A stretch of DNA of 64,000 nucleotides from Acidobacteriota bacterium. Lineage in GTDB: Bacteria > Acidobacteriota > Terriglobia > Versatilivoradales > Versatilivoraceae. Location of the stretch: NCBI GenBank assembly GCA_028875575.1, contig JAPPDF010000003.1:1-64000 (forward strand), in the 5' to 3' direction. The notes beneath the pieces were generated by a model. That model searched no databases. It saw only the letters and a program-made list of their open reading frames with translations, and was not told the origin of the DNA. The translations under genes and the position numbers were made by a program. Shown piece by piece: positions 1 to 8,748 of this stretch. The stretch's first letter is position 1. Each line of letters starts with the position of its first letter.

Positions 1-191
1 GCGTGCTCGGGAGCGAAGAGCGTAGCGGTCACTACGGTCGAGCGAGCATGGATGGGCTGAGGGGAAAAGGACAAGACAGGGCATGCCCAGCGCCGTGTGT
101 CACCGCAAGGCATCCCAATCGGGGGAACGAGTTCCAGAAAATAAATGGCCTTTCATCATGACTCCGGCGACCTGGTGAGAAATGCGGGTTA
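1..191. repeat. Right part of a TA-flanked MITE-like repeat (family A, copy 1)
   Basis: This stretch matches 23897-24090 with gaps: both contain GAAGAGCGTAGCGGTCAC, then GGCATGCCCAGCGCCGT, and end in CTGGTGAGAAATGCGGG followed within one base by TA. The right terminal repeat is at 172-189 (17 of 18 bases equal to the other copy) and the flanking TA is at 190-191. The left end lies outside the window. The element ends five bases before the start codon of the agmatine deiminase gene. The homology is seen directly; the transposon origin is inferred. Confidence 0.75.
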
Positions 192-195
192 CCGA

Positions 196-1266
196 ATGCC
201 GGCGGAATGGGAGCCTCACGAGGCAACCTGGATCGCCTGGCCGCACTATCGGGCCGATTGGCCCGGGAAATTCGCGGCCGTCCCCTGGGTCTTCGGCGAG
301 GTGGTGCGCCACCTGCACCGCCACGAGCGGGTCAGGATCCTGGTGGAGAACGGGTGGCTGGAAAGACGGGCCCGCCGGCTGCTTTTGCAGGCCCAGGTGG
401 ATTTGGCTGCCGTTGAGTTCCACCAAGTGGCCACCAACCGCAGCTGGCTGCGCGACACCGGTCCGATTTTTGTCCGGGGGGGCGATTCCGGGCCGGCCGA
501 GATGGGGATTCTGGACTGGCAATTCAACGGCTGGGCCAGGTACTCCAATTGGCGGCGGGACGATGTTGTTCCCGCCGCCATCGCTCGTCTGCTCGGCTTG
601 AAATGCCGTCAGCCAAGGATCTCACCAGGCGGACGCAGGATCGTACTGGAAGGAGGCGGCATCGACGTGAACGGCCGGGGAACCCTGGTCACCACCGAGG
701 AGTGCCTGCTCAGCCCCATCCAAGCCCGCAACCCGGGAGTTTCCAGGCCGGAGATGGAGGATATCTTCCGGCACTACCTTGGGGTCGCCAAAGTCATCTG
801 GCTGGGTCGAGGGATTGCCGGCGACGATACCCACGGCCACGTGGACGACATCGCCCGCTTCGTGAACCCGACCACCCTGGTGGTTTCCGTGGAATCCGAT
901 CGGCGGGACGCCAACTACGAGGCGCTACGGGAAAACCGGAGGCGGCTGGCCGAGGCCACCGACCAGGACGGCCGGCCCCTTCGGATGGTTGAGCTTCCCA
1001 TGCCGCGGCCCCTGATTTTCAGAGGGCAGCGCCTGCCCGCCAGCTATGCCAACTTCTACATCGCCAACCGGACGGTGCTGGTCCCCACCTTCAACGACCC
1101 CAACGACCGCCTGGCGCTGAGCCGGCTCAGCCGGCTATTCCCGGAGCGGTCCGTGGTCGGCATCCACAGCGTCGATCTGGCATGGGGTTTCGGGACCCTT
1201 CACTGCCTCACCCTGCAGCAGCCCCTCCATGGATCATCTGGCGGGCGGCCTGCGAGATGGCCTTGA
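196..1266 (+). CDS. aguA: Agmatine deiminase (peptidyl-arginine deiminase family)
   Basis: This enzyme hydrolyses agmatine to N-carbamoylputrescine and ammonia in the cytoplasm, on the arginine-decarboxylase route to putrescine. The 356-aa product opens with MPAEWEPHEATW, the usual N-terminal signature. It carries TNRSWLRDTGP, EGGGIDVNG, the His/Asp motif DDTHGHVDD (about residues 211-219) and the catalytic cysteine in GTLHC (about residue 337). The frame is open back to 145, but 145-191 is the end of a repeat element that recurs at 24 kb, so I place the start at 196. No strong ribosome-binding site precedes it. The 3' end overlaps the convergent aceE-type gene by 59 bp. No decarboxylase or carbamoylputrescine amidase gene is nearby. 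The family call is firm; the start is less so. Confidence 0.88.
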   Translation: MPAEWEPHEATWIAWPHYRADWPGKFAAVPWVFGEVVRHLHRHERVRILVENGWLERRARRLLLQAQVDLAAVEFHQVATNRSWLRDTGPIFVRGGDSGPAEMGILDWQFNGWARYSNWRRDDVVPAAIARLLGLKCRQPRISPGGRRIVLEGGGIDVNGRGTLVTTEECLLSPIQARNPGVSRPEMEDIFRHYLGVAKVIWLGRGIAGDDTHGHVDDIARFVNPTTLVVSVESDRRDANYEALRENRRRLAEATDQDGRPLRMVELPMPRPLIFRGQRLPASYANFYIANRTVLVPTFNDPNDRLALSRLSRLFPERSVVGIHSVDLAWGFGTLHCLTLQQPLHGSSGGRPARWP

Positions 1267-3676
1267 CCCCGATCTGGTAGTGGTCGTAGAGCTCCTCGGC
1301 CTGACCCGACTGACCGAATTCATCCACGCCCAGACACAGCGCCTGGCTGCCGAACACGCTCCCGATGAAGGAAAGAGCATGCGAGTGGCCGTCCAGTACG
1401 GTGACAACGGGGACCCGGCGCTCGGCGGGTGGAATCAGGCCCTCCAGGTGGAAGGTGAACCGGTTTCCGGGGTTCTTCATCTTGAGCTTGCCGGCCTGCT
1501 GCCAACCGCGGAAGAGCAGGTCCGGACTGGTGACCGCGATCACGTTGGCGAAGATGCCTTCTCGAGCGAGGCTTCGGCTGGCCTCCAGGGCGTCGACCGC
1601 CATCACCCCGCAGGTGAAGAGGTTGAGGACGTTCCTGCCGGGAGAGTACCCGGGGGCGGACCGGTGATCCAGGAGTCGATATCCGCCCCGCAGGACGTCC
1701 CGGCGCAACTGCTCCATCCGCTGGGGAGCCGTTCTCCGGTCGGCCGGAAAGAGACTCTGCGGCACCGGACGGGTGGAGAGCCGCAGGTATAGAATCTGAC
1801 CCCGCTTGCGGTCCAGCAGGTTCCGCAGGCCGGCCAGGAAGATCCATTCCAGTTCCTGGGCGAAGGTGGGTTCGTAGTAGACCAGGTTGGGCATTTCCAT
1901 GCCGATGGAGGGCGTGATCAGGGATTGATGAGCGCCCCCCTCGGGACTCAGGGTGATTCCCGACGGGGTGCCGGCAAAAATGAACTTGGATTCGGTGTAA
2001 GCCGCGTAGGTCAGCGCATCCAGCCCCCGTCCGATAAAGGGGTCATAGACCGTTCCGAAGGGAAGCAGCACCTCCCCGGAGAATTCCTGCGACAGTCCGA
2101 GCATGTTCAGCAGGAGAAACAGGTTGTTTTCCGAGATTCCCAGCTCGATGTGGTGTCCCTTGGGGGACTGCTCCCAGTTGAGCATGGAGGCCACGGCATT
2201 CTCGCGAAAGAAATTGATCTTCTCCTCGGGGCTGTAGACCCGCATCTTGTGAATCCATCCCCCCAGGTTGGTCGAAATGGAAACGTCGGGGGAAGTGGTT
2301 ACCATGCGGGCCGCCACCTCCGGGATGCGGCTCAAGGCGGTGAGCAGGCTGCCCAGGGCTTGTTGGGTGGAGAGGTCGCCCCGGTAGCCGGACCCCAGGC
2401 TGGCGGGAATCGAGAGGGGAGCGGGCGCAGGTGCGGTGTCGGCCTTGGCGTTGCCGTTGAGAAGCTTGAGGCGTGACTGGATGAACCGGTCTTCGGGGCT
2501 GCCGGGCGGGAATGGGGCGAATTCTTCTCCGGAAACAATCCCCAGCCGGGACTGAAGCTCCGCCATCTGATCCGATGTCAGGAGCTTGGCGTGGTTCAGG
2601 GGGTCTCCGGCGATCGGCAGTTCCCAACCCTTGATGGTGTAGGCGATGATGACGACCGGCTGGTCGGTAATCCGGTCGGCCTCGTCCAGTCCCTCCAGAA
2701 TCTTGCGCAGGTCATGGCCTCCCAGATCGGCCAGCAGAGGCTTGACTTCGTCGGTGGAGTAATCGCTCAACAATTCCAGCAGCTCTTTGTCCTGACCCTC
2801 GGGAGTGTTGACCAGGCGACGCCGGATCCTCTCGCCGTCCTCGATACGCAACAGGCTCTGATACTCGTCGTTGCTCATCAGGTCGATGCATTGTCTCAGT
2901 TTCTCGCCGTGGGGACGCCTGAAGACCTCTTCCAGCTTCCTGCCATACTTCAACTCGAGCACTCGCCAGCCGTTGATGCGGAACATCTCCTCGATCTTCT
3001 GGGCCTTGCCGCTGGGGACGACGCGGTCCAGGCTTTGACGATTGAGATCGACGATCCAGAGAACCTGCCCCAACTCCTGCAGCGTTTCTTCGCCCAGGGC
3101 TTCCCAAACGTTTCCCTCATCCAGCTCCGCGTCCCCCATGAGGGCGATGAAGCGGTTGCGCCGTGGATGCCCGAAATGGTCGCGCACGAACTGTCGGGTC
3201 AGCCGGGCAAAGTTGGGAACCACGGCTCCCAGACCCACCGACCCAGTGGAAAAGTCGACCTGGTCCACGTCCTTGGTGCGGCTGGGATAGGATTGCAGTC
3301 CCTTGAAACTGCGGAACTGGCGGAGCTTCTCCTCGGGCAGATTGCCCAGGAGATACTGGATGGCGTGGTACACCGGAGAGCCGTGGGGCTTGACGGAGAC
3401 CCGGTCTCCGAATCGCAGCGAGTGGAAATAGAGGGCCGTCATCAAGCTGACCATGGAGGAGCAACTGGCCTGGTGACCCCCCACTTTGGCGCTGGCGCCG
3501 CTGCCGTTTTCCCGCAGGGAATTGGCGTAGTGCACAATCTGCATGCTCAGCCAAAGAACCCGATTTTGAATCTGCTCCAGGATGGCGACCTCGGAATCCG
3601 CGAGGTTCTCGGCAAGCTCGACGCCGAGCTTGGCCCCCTGGTCGTTGCTGGTGAGTTCCGGGGAATTTCCGGTCAT
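1208..3676 (-). CDS. aceE: Pyruvate dehydrogenase E1 component, homodimeric AceE type
   Basis: This is the thiamine-diphosphate-dependent decarboxylase of the pyruvate dehydrogenase complex, or a close 2-oxoacid dehydrogenase relative. The 822-aa length is near the homodimeric AceE class (887 aa in E. coli). Visible motifs are GGHQASCSS (about residue 67), the ThDP-binding start GDAELDEGN at 181-189 with the closing DLN at 210-212, and a C-terminal transketolase-like half with the loop EGGAHQS. It is the last gene of a minus-strand run after an MFS carrier and a DapA-family lyase, 79 bp from the latter. No E2 or E3 gene lies in the window, so the partner subunits must be elsewhere. Its end overlaps aguA by 59 bp tail to tail. 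Substrate is assigned by family only. Confidence 0.88.
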   Translation of the reverse strand: MTGNSPELTSNDQGAKLGVELAENLADSEVAILEQIQNRVLWLSMQIVHYANSLRENGSGASAKVGGHQASCSSMVSLMTALYFHSLRFGDRVSVKPHGSPVYHAIQYLLGNLPEEKLRQFRSFKGLQSYPSRTKDVDQVDFSTGSVGLGAVVPNFARLTRQFVRDHFGHPRRNRFIALMGDAELDEGNVWEALGEETLQELGQVLWIVDLNRQSLDRVVPSGKAQKIEEMFRINGWRVLELKYGRKLEEVFRRPHGEKLRQCIDLMSNDEYQSLLRIEDGERIRRRLVNTPEGQDKELLELLSDYSTDEVKPLLADLGGHDLRKILEGLDEADRITDQPVVIIAYTIKGWELPIAGDPLNHAKLLTSDQMAELQSRLGIVSGEEFAPFPPGSPEDRFIQSRLKLLNGNAKADTAPAPAPLSIPASLGSGYRGDLSTQQALGSLLTALSRIPEVAARMVTTSPDVSISTNLGGWIHKMRVYSPEEKINFFRENAVASMLNWEQSPKGHHIELGISENNLFLLLNMLGLSQEFSGEVLLPFGTVYDPFIGRGLDALTYAAYTESKFIFAGTPSGITLSPEGGAHQSLITPSIGMEMPNLVYYEPTFAQELEWIFLAGLRNLLDRKRGQILYLRLSTRPVPQSLFPADRRTAPQRMEQLRRDVLRGGYRLLDHRSAPGYSPGRNVLNLFTCGVMAVDALEASRSLAREGIFANVIAVTSPDLLFRGWQQAGKLKMKNPGNRFTFHLEGLIPPAERRVPVVTVLDGHSHALSFIGSVFGSQALCLGVDEFGQSGQAEELYDHYQIGVKAISQAARQMIHGGAAAG

Positions 3677-3755
3677 GCCTGCACCCGTTCGCCCTGAAAC
3701 AGGCTTCTATTCGCCGACTCGCTGGATTGCTCCGACGCAATCCCCCTGTGGCCGG

Positions 3756-4721
3756 TCAGTGGTAGGGTTTCAATCGCTCTACGCAGTGAGCAATTTGCTG
3801 CAGGATCGGTGGCGGAGGCGGGGCGTTGAACGGCCCTCCTTCTCCCAGGTCGATGTCCTGGAATCCACCCAGTTGGCTGGCGGCAACCACCGCGGAGTAG
3901 TTGTAGATTCGATCCTCCATGAAGCGAATCTCTTCGAGACCTGAGACCACTTGCTCCAACTCGGCGCAGGCCTCGAAGTCCTGGCGCCGGCAGGCGTTGT
4001 TGATGGCATCGCAGAGGCTCGGGCAGATCAGGGTCAATCCGGAGGTGTGGCCCCGTGCGCCCAGCCGGGCGGCCGCCGTCACCCGGTCACCCACTCCCCA
4101 GAGGACCCGTTTGGAGGGGGGCACCGATGCCTGCAGCACCTCCACATCTCCGGGATGGGTGCCCACTTTAATGCCGGCAATGTTGGCAAGTCTGGAGGCG
4201 AGTCTAGCATAGGCGGCGTTCAGGCGACCAGTACGCAGGTATAGGACAAAGCGCCCCGCCCCTTGCTTTTCGAAGAATTCCGACAACGCGGAAAGCTCGG
4301 CTTCAACACCCTCGGGATTGAACAGACCGGGAATGGGCATGAGCAGAAAGTAGTCGGGAGGCCTCTTCAGTTCCAGGCATTCCTGGATGAATTGCCTGGC
4401 TTCGGACGGGGGCGTAGGAATGACCCCCGCCATGAAAAGCGCCTCGGAGCCCAACTGCCGGCCGGTCGACTGGACCAGTTTCAACTGGGTCTCCCGGTCG
4501 AGGTGGTGAATCAGGCTGGTCCCGCCGATTCCCATGACCCGCCGGCGCCCTTCGTCGAGAAAACAGTTGCCCAGCAGGTAATCCACGTTTCTGGCATGTG
4601 CCCGCCCGTCCAGCCGCCCTCCACGGAAGGGCATCGGCATCAGAACGGTGACGGTGTCGAGTTCGCCGAAGGGGCCCGGATCGGTCCCCGTCTCAAGACT
4701 CTGCTTGGATTGTGTCTCCAT
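3756..4721 (-). CDS. Dihydrodipicolinate synthase / N-acetylneuraminate lyase family protein
   Basis: A 321-aa class I aldolase-type (beta/alpha)8 protein. The family splits or joins pyruvate-like units via a Schiff base. Family features seen are GIGGTS (about 64-69), a tyrosine in VLYLRTGR (Y161) and the Schiff-base lysine in IAGIKVGT (K185). The usual GTTGE motif is replaced by GIGGTS, and the GRTG loop is reduced to RTGR, so it is not a canonical DapA. It sits between an MFS transporter and an AceE-type E1 on one strand, which would fit uptake of an acid sugar, its cleavage to pyruvate and pyruvate oxidation. That pathway is inference; no substrate can be read from the sequence. Confidence 0.8.
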   Translation of the reverse strand: METQSKQSLETGTDPGPFGELDTVTVLMPMPFRGGRLDGRAHARNVDYLLGNCFLDEGRRRVMGIGGTSLIHHLDRETQLKLVQSTGRQLGSEALFMAGVIPTPPSEARQFIQECLELKRPPDYFLLMPIPGLFNPEGVEAELSALSEFFEKQGAGRFVLYLRTGRLNAAYARLASRLANIAGIKVGTHPGDVEVLQASVPPSKRVLWGVGDRVTAAARLGARGHTSGLTLICPSLCDAINNACRRQDFEACAELEQVVSGLEEIRFMEDRIYNYSAVVAASQLGGFQDIDLGEGGPFNAPPPPPILQQIAHCVERLKPYH

Positions 4722-4782
4722 AGCCAGTTCCTCCCAGGTTGACCAGTTGTTTTGCCTCGCGCCCGAGGCTTTCTCCCCTGAA

Positions 4783-5973
4783 TCAGTCGGCTTCTCGGCT
4801 ACTGTAGGGCCAAATCAGCCACCTTGCCTTGGACCAGGAACGCGAAATCAGGAAAATCAGCGTCGAGCAAAACACAAACAGGCCCGCCACCGTAAAAATC
4901 CAGAGGTACCCCCATTGGTTCCCTACGTATCCCCAAACCGGAGACCCCAGAAACATCCCCAGACTGAACGCGGACATGTACAGACTCATGGCGTTTCCGG
5001 TGTGAAGAGGATGGAAACGCGCGGCGGCAAAGGAGCTCAGGGCGGGGTAATAGAGGCCATGGCTCACCCCGCAGCCGATCCCAATCATACCCAAATGCCA
5101 GGCATGATCCGCATGTGGAATCAAGGCAAGCCCCACCCCGTAGAGGGTCAGGCTGGAGATGGCGATCAGGCGCCGCTTGCCTCTGTCCAGCTTTTGACTC
5201 AGGCCGAGGCGACTCACCAGGGCTCCTGAACCGTAGCCGAGGCCGAAGGCCGAGATGGCGCCGCTTCCGATCTCGCTCACCGCGGGGGCCAGGAAGCTGT
5301 TCCAGGCGGACAGGCCGAAACCGAAGCAAAAGGCGAAGAAGATGACAGGCCTCAAGTTGGGGAAGCTCTTTCTGAAGGCCCGGCTGAACGGTTCCCGTCG
5401 AGTGCCCTTGGGGGCCAGGGGGCGCGGCAGGCAGCGGAGGAGGACGCCAACCGCCACGAAGTTGACCAGAATGAGCGTGAACACCCCGGCCATCCCCCAG
5501 GAATGACGCAAACTCTCGGCAATCCAGGGCCCCACGCCCATCATCACGAACCCGGGCAGGCCGAAATAACCCATCACCCGCCCTTTGAGGTTCTGGGGCA
5601 CCGATCTCACCAAGTGGAAGAGAGCGCCGGCGCCGACCATGGCAGCCCCGGCACCGTGAAGGGCGCGAGCCCCAAAGATGGCATCCGGCCACCTGAGGGC
5701 GACCCAATAGCAGATACATCCGCTCAAGGCGATGCCGGTGCCGATCAGGGCCGTGGGAACGTTCCCGATGCGGTCGGCCAGATGGCCTGAAGAAATCTGA
5801 GAGATGAGAGCAACAACGAAAAACAGGCCCATGGCCCAGCCGATCTTCTGCGCCGACCAGCCCTGGTGAGCCAGGTAATCCGGGACCAGGATCATGGTCC
5901 AGACGGTGAAGCTCAGCAAAGCGCTGATGCTCAGATAGGCGAATAGCTTGAATCCGTCTCGACTCAATAACAT
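4783..5973 (-). CDS. MFS transporter
   Basis: A 396-aa integral membrane protein with about twelve hydrophobic segments, starting with a segment in the first 30 residues. The motif between helices 2 and 3, GHLADRIGN (about residues 63-71), is the major facilitator motif A, and a second cytoplasmic repeat is seen near LSQKLDRGKRR. The C-terminal tail is basic and short. It is first in a same-strand run with the DapA-family lyase and the AceE-type E1 (62 bp to the next gene), so it may import the substrate of that lyase. Direction and substrate are unknown. Confidence 0.88.
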   Translation of the reverse strand: MLLSRDGFKLFAYLSISALLSFTVWTMILVPDYLAHQGWSAQKIGWAMGLFFVVALISQISSGHLADRIGNVPTALIGTGIALSGCICYWVALRWPDAIFGARALHGAGAAMVGAGALFHLVRSVPQNLKGRVMGYFGLPGFVMMGVGPWIAESLRHSWGMAGVFTLILVNFVAVGVLLRCLPRPLAPKGTRREPFSRAFRKSFPNLRPVIFFAFCFGFGLSAWNSFLAPAVSEIGSGAISAFGLGYGSGALVSRLGLSQKLDRGKRRLIAISSLTLYGVGLALIPHADHAWHLGMIGIGCGVSHGLYYPALSSFAAARFHPLHTGNAMSLYMSAFSLGMFLGSPVWGYVGNQWGYLWIFTVAGLFVFCSTLIFLISRSWSKARWLIWPYSSREAD

Positions 5974-5991
5974 GCCGTCTGCATTATAGTG

Positions 5992-6179
5992 CGAGCCCTT
6001 TGCAAAATTCCGCAGATAGGGGCCGCGAATAGGGGACGTTGTTGAATTACTGGAATAACTTGCAAAGAGCGCGTAGGAGACGAGATTGAATCAAAGCGAT
6101 TCAGGAGCGGCTGATCGAAGTTATTCCAGTAATTCAACAACATCCCCAGCGCCGCACGACGAATTTTGCAAGAGGCTCG
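5992..6179. repeat. MITE-like element with long inverted arms (family B)
   Basis: A 188-bp palindromic element between two divergent genes. The outer ends match: CGAGCCCTTTGCAAAATTC at 5992-6010 and, on the other strand, CGAGCCTCTTGCAAAATTC at 6161-6179. The inner arms are a perfect 24-bp inverted repeat, 6038-6061 against 6118-6141, containing TTGAATTACTGGAATAAC. The 56-bp middle is unique here. It has no coding capacity and would fold into a long hairpin if transcribed. No clear target duplication is visible. Confidence 0.8.
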
Positions 6180-6403
6180 TTCAGCGTTCAGTTTCCGAGC
6201 CTCTGTTCCGGCAGCCGGCCGGCTTCTTCGCCTTGCCGTCCAAAACCATTGAAGAGCCGGTTGGGCAGGGATAAACTATCGCAGCATAAGACCTCGATGG
6301 GCGAATCGGCCGCGGGCTCCGTGGCGGCTCGAGCAGGATGGTTTCAGTCGGAGCCGGAAACGAAGAGGTCTCGGCGATGAGGCGCTGTTCCAAGGGGAGG
6401 ATC
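6180..6403. other. Non-coding leader before the cyclase gene
   Basis: No gene is supported between the palindromic element and the start at 6404. The upstream extension of the cyclase reading frame to 6338 has no ribosome-binding site and no conserved-looking content. I see no confident promoter here. Confidence 0.4.
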
Positions 6404-7396
6404 ATGAACATGAAACTGTCCCGATTCGTTGTCATCACCCATCTGCTGCTATTGACGGCGACGGCCCCGGTCATTGTCTGTAGAAATTCCAAGAACCTGA
6501 CCAGCAAGGACGTCGACCGGATGATGACCTCGCTTTCCAACTGGGGTCGTTGGGGGGCGGACGACCAGTTGGGGACGATCAACCTGATTACGGCCGAAAA
6601 GCGCAAGCAGGCGGCTGCCCTGGTGAAGGAGGGCTTCTCCGTTTCGATGGCGCACGACGCTGTCAAGGTTGAGCAGGACGGCTCGCCTCCCTTCGAGCAC
6701 GAGATGTTGCCGGAGAGCTTCAAGCCCGACTCCGTGGGGGCAAACGACAGGTTCGCGGTGAGCTACCACGGATTTACCACCACCCATGTGGATGCCCTGT
6801 GCCACTTCTTCTATGAAGGGAAGATGTACAACGGTTTCTCCAGGGACGAAGTCACCCGGAGTGGGGCCGACAAGCTTTCGGTCCTCACCCTGAAGGACGG
6901 TATCTTTACCCGGGCTGTCCTTATGGATATGCCCCGCCTGTGGGGCTTGGACTATCTACCGGGAGACAAGGCGATCTATCCTGAAGACCTGGAAGCCTGG
7001 GAAAAGAAGGCCGGCGTCCGGGTGGGCTCGGGAGATGCCCTTCTGCTCCGGACCGGCCGTTGGGCCAGGCGGCGCGCCGAGGGGGGGTGGGACATCATGC
7101 AGAATTCGGCGGGTCTGCACGCGTCCTGCCTGCCCTGGCTGAAAGAGCGCGACGTGGCCATCGTGGGCAGCGACCTGGCCACCGACGTCATGCCCTCACA
7201 AGTGAAGGACTCCTTCCTGCCGGTTCACATGGTCCTGATCGTGGGCATGGGGACGCCCATCCTGGATGTCCTTGATCTGGAAGCTGTTGGCGAGGCCGCC
7301 CAGGCCCGCCAGCGTTGGGAGTTCCTCATGACCATGGCCCCGCTGCCGGTACCGGGGGCCACCGGCTCCCCTCTGAATCCCATTGCTACTTTTTAG
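6404..7396 (+). CDS. Exported cyclase family protein (kynurenine formamidase-like)
   Basis: A 330-aa member of the cyclase family, metal-dependent amidohydrolases that include kynurenine formamidase and isatin hydrolase. The metal-site motif THVDALCHFF matches the family HxDxxxH pattern, and a later SDLATDVMP segment fits the second half. The start at 6404 is set by AGGGGAGG four bases upstream; it gives a basic N-terminus and a hydrophobic stretch (LLLLTATAPVIV), so the protein is probably exported. The family is seen clearly, the substrate is not. The next gene, an alcohol dehydrogenase, begins 17 bp downstream, so the two may be co-transcribed. Confidence 0.82.
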   Translation: MNMKLSRFVVITHLLLLTATAPVIVCRNSKNLTSKDVDRMMTSLSNWGRWGADDQLGTINLITAEKRKQAAALVKEGFSVSMAHDAVKVEQDGSPPFEHEMLPESFKPDSVGANDRFAVSYHGFTTTHVDALCHFFYEGKMYNGFSRDEVTRSGADKLSVLTLKDGIFTRAVLMDMPRLWGLDYLPGDKAIYPEDLEAWEKKAGVRVGSGDALLLRTGRWARRRAEGGWDIMQNSAGLHASCLPWLKERDVAIVGSDLATDVMPSQVKDSFLPVHMVLIVGMGTPILDVLDLEAVGEAAQARQRWEFLMTMAPLPVPGATGSPLNPIATF

Positions 7397-7413
7397 ACAC
7401 CCGGAGCTTCGTC

Positions 7414-8400
7414 GTGAAGGCCATGGTTCTGGAAACTCCGGGGCGGCCCCTGGTTGAACGGGATCTGCCCAGACCCCGGATCGGGCCGGGCCAGGTGCTC
7501 CTGCGGGTGAGTGCCTGCGCGGTCTGCCGCACCGATCTCCACATCCTGGACGGCGAGCTGCCGGATGCCAGGCTACCGCTGGTTCCCGGACACCAGATCG
7601 TGGGAACGGTGGACGGCTGCGGTCCAGGGGTCAGCCGTCTGAGACCGGGCGACCGGGTGGGGGTCCCCTGGTTGGGCTGGACCTGCAACCGATGCGGCTA
7701 CTGCCGGTCCTCCAGAGAGAACCTGTGCGATCGGGCCCGGTTCACGGGGTATCATCGGGACGGAGGCTATGCCGAATACGCGGCGGCTGACGAGCGCTAC
7801 TGTTTTCCCATTCCCCCCAACTATTCCGATGTTCAGGCGGCCCCGCTCTTGTGCGCAGGCCTGATCGGCTTCCGATCTTTGAGGATGACGGGCGAGGCCC
7901 GGCGGGTCGGCTTTTACGGCTTCGGGTCTTCGGCGCACCTGCTGGTTCAGGCGGCTCTCCACCAGGGCCGGCAGGTCTATGCCTTCACACGGGCCGGAGA
8001 CAGGGCGGGCCAAGAGTTTGCTCTCCGCTCAGGGGCGGTCTGGTCGGGTGAATCAGGGCAGGCGCCGCCGGTACCTCTGGATGCCGCCATTATCTTCGCC
8101 CCTGTGGGCGAGTTGGTTCCAGCCGCCCTGAAGGCGGTGGCCAAGGGGGGCTCGGTGATCTGTGCCGGAATCCACATGAGCGATATTCCAGCCTTTCCCT
8201 ACTCGATTCTATGGGGAGAGCGTGTGGTGCGCTCGGTCGCCAATCTCACCCGGGGCGATGGAGAGGAGTTTCTGCAGCTGGCGAGCCGGGTCACCATTGG
8301 AACTCACGTCAATCCCTTTGCTCTGAGCGACGCCAACCAGGCCCTGTCGGCGCTGCGGTCGGGAACGATTCAGGGCACGGCCGTTCTGGTGGTCGATTGA
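7414..8400 (+). CDS. Zinc-dependent alcohol dehydrogenase
   Basis: A 328-aa medium-chain dehydrogenase that oxidises or reduces alcohols/aldehydes with NAD(P). Catalytic zinc ligands are in CAVCRTDLH and PGHQIVG; the structural zinc has four cysteines in TCNRCGYCRSSRENLC. The nucleotide-binding loop reads GFYGFGSSAHL, a variant of GxGxxG. The start is taken as GTG 7414 (VKAMVLETPG); ATG 7423 is an alternative. The frame continues upstream to 7315, but that part overlaps the end of the cyclase gene. It most resembles the AdhA-like single-chain enzymes of actinobacteria and acidobacteria; the natural substrate is unknown. Confidence 0.87.
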   Translation: MKAMVLETPGRPLVERDLPRPRIGPGQVLLRVSACAVCRTDLHILDGELPDARLPLVPGHQIVGTVDGCGPGVSRLRPGDRVGVPWLGWTCNRCGYCRSSRENLCDRARFTGYHRDGGYAEYAAADERYCFPIPPNYSDVQAAPLLCAGLIGFRSLRMTGEARRVGFYGFGSSAHLLVQAALHQGRQVYAFTRAGDRAGQEFALRSGAVWSGESGQAPPVPLDAAIIFAPVGELVPAALKAVAKGGSVICAGIHMSDIPAFPYSILWGERVVRSVANLTRGDGEEFLQLASRVTIGTHVNPFALSDANQALSALRSGTIQGTAVLVVD

Positions 8401-8429
8401 CCTGAAGCACCGACGTTTCGCCCTGTATC

Positions 8430-8710
8430 AGCCGCGCCGTCCCACGGTCCGGAGCCGAGACTTGGCCCCCACCGCATCAGCCTTCGCCTGCGGCTCGGCT
8501 TCTGCGACTCCCCCCTTGAGGGGGAGTCGGTGAGACAAGGGCTCCGCCCGCAGTCGAACCGGTGGGGGACCCCAGTCTCGGAGGTTGGTAACAGGCCCCT
8601 GTTTCACTCTCGGATGATCTGCCCGGCAGGCAAGGGGCGGCACTTTTCTGAAGCACTCCTGTTTCAGCCCATACGATCCGCACGGCAGGGCGATGTCGGG
8701 GCCAATCACC
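8430..8710. repeat. Dispersed intergenic repeat (family C, copy 1)
   Basis: This fills most of the 348-bp gap between two genes. It shares ACCGCATCAGCCTTCGCC, CGGCTCGGCTTCTGCGACTC, GCAGTCGAACCGGTGGGGG and AGGCCCCTGTTTC with 56195-56500, in the same order. A hairpin lies at 8506-8528 (GACTCCCCC and GGGGGAGTC arms). It has no coding signal. The rest of the gap holds only the likely promoter region of the CBS gene, in which I cannot place a convincing promoter. Confidence 0.75.
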
Positions 8711-8748
8711 TACTGGGCGCAGGCCATTGGAAGCGGTAAATATGTGTT

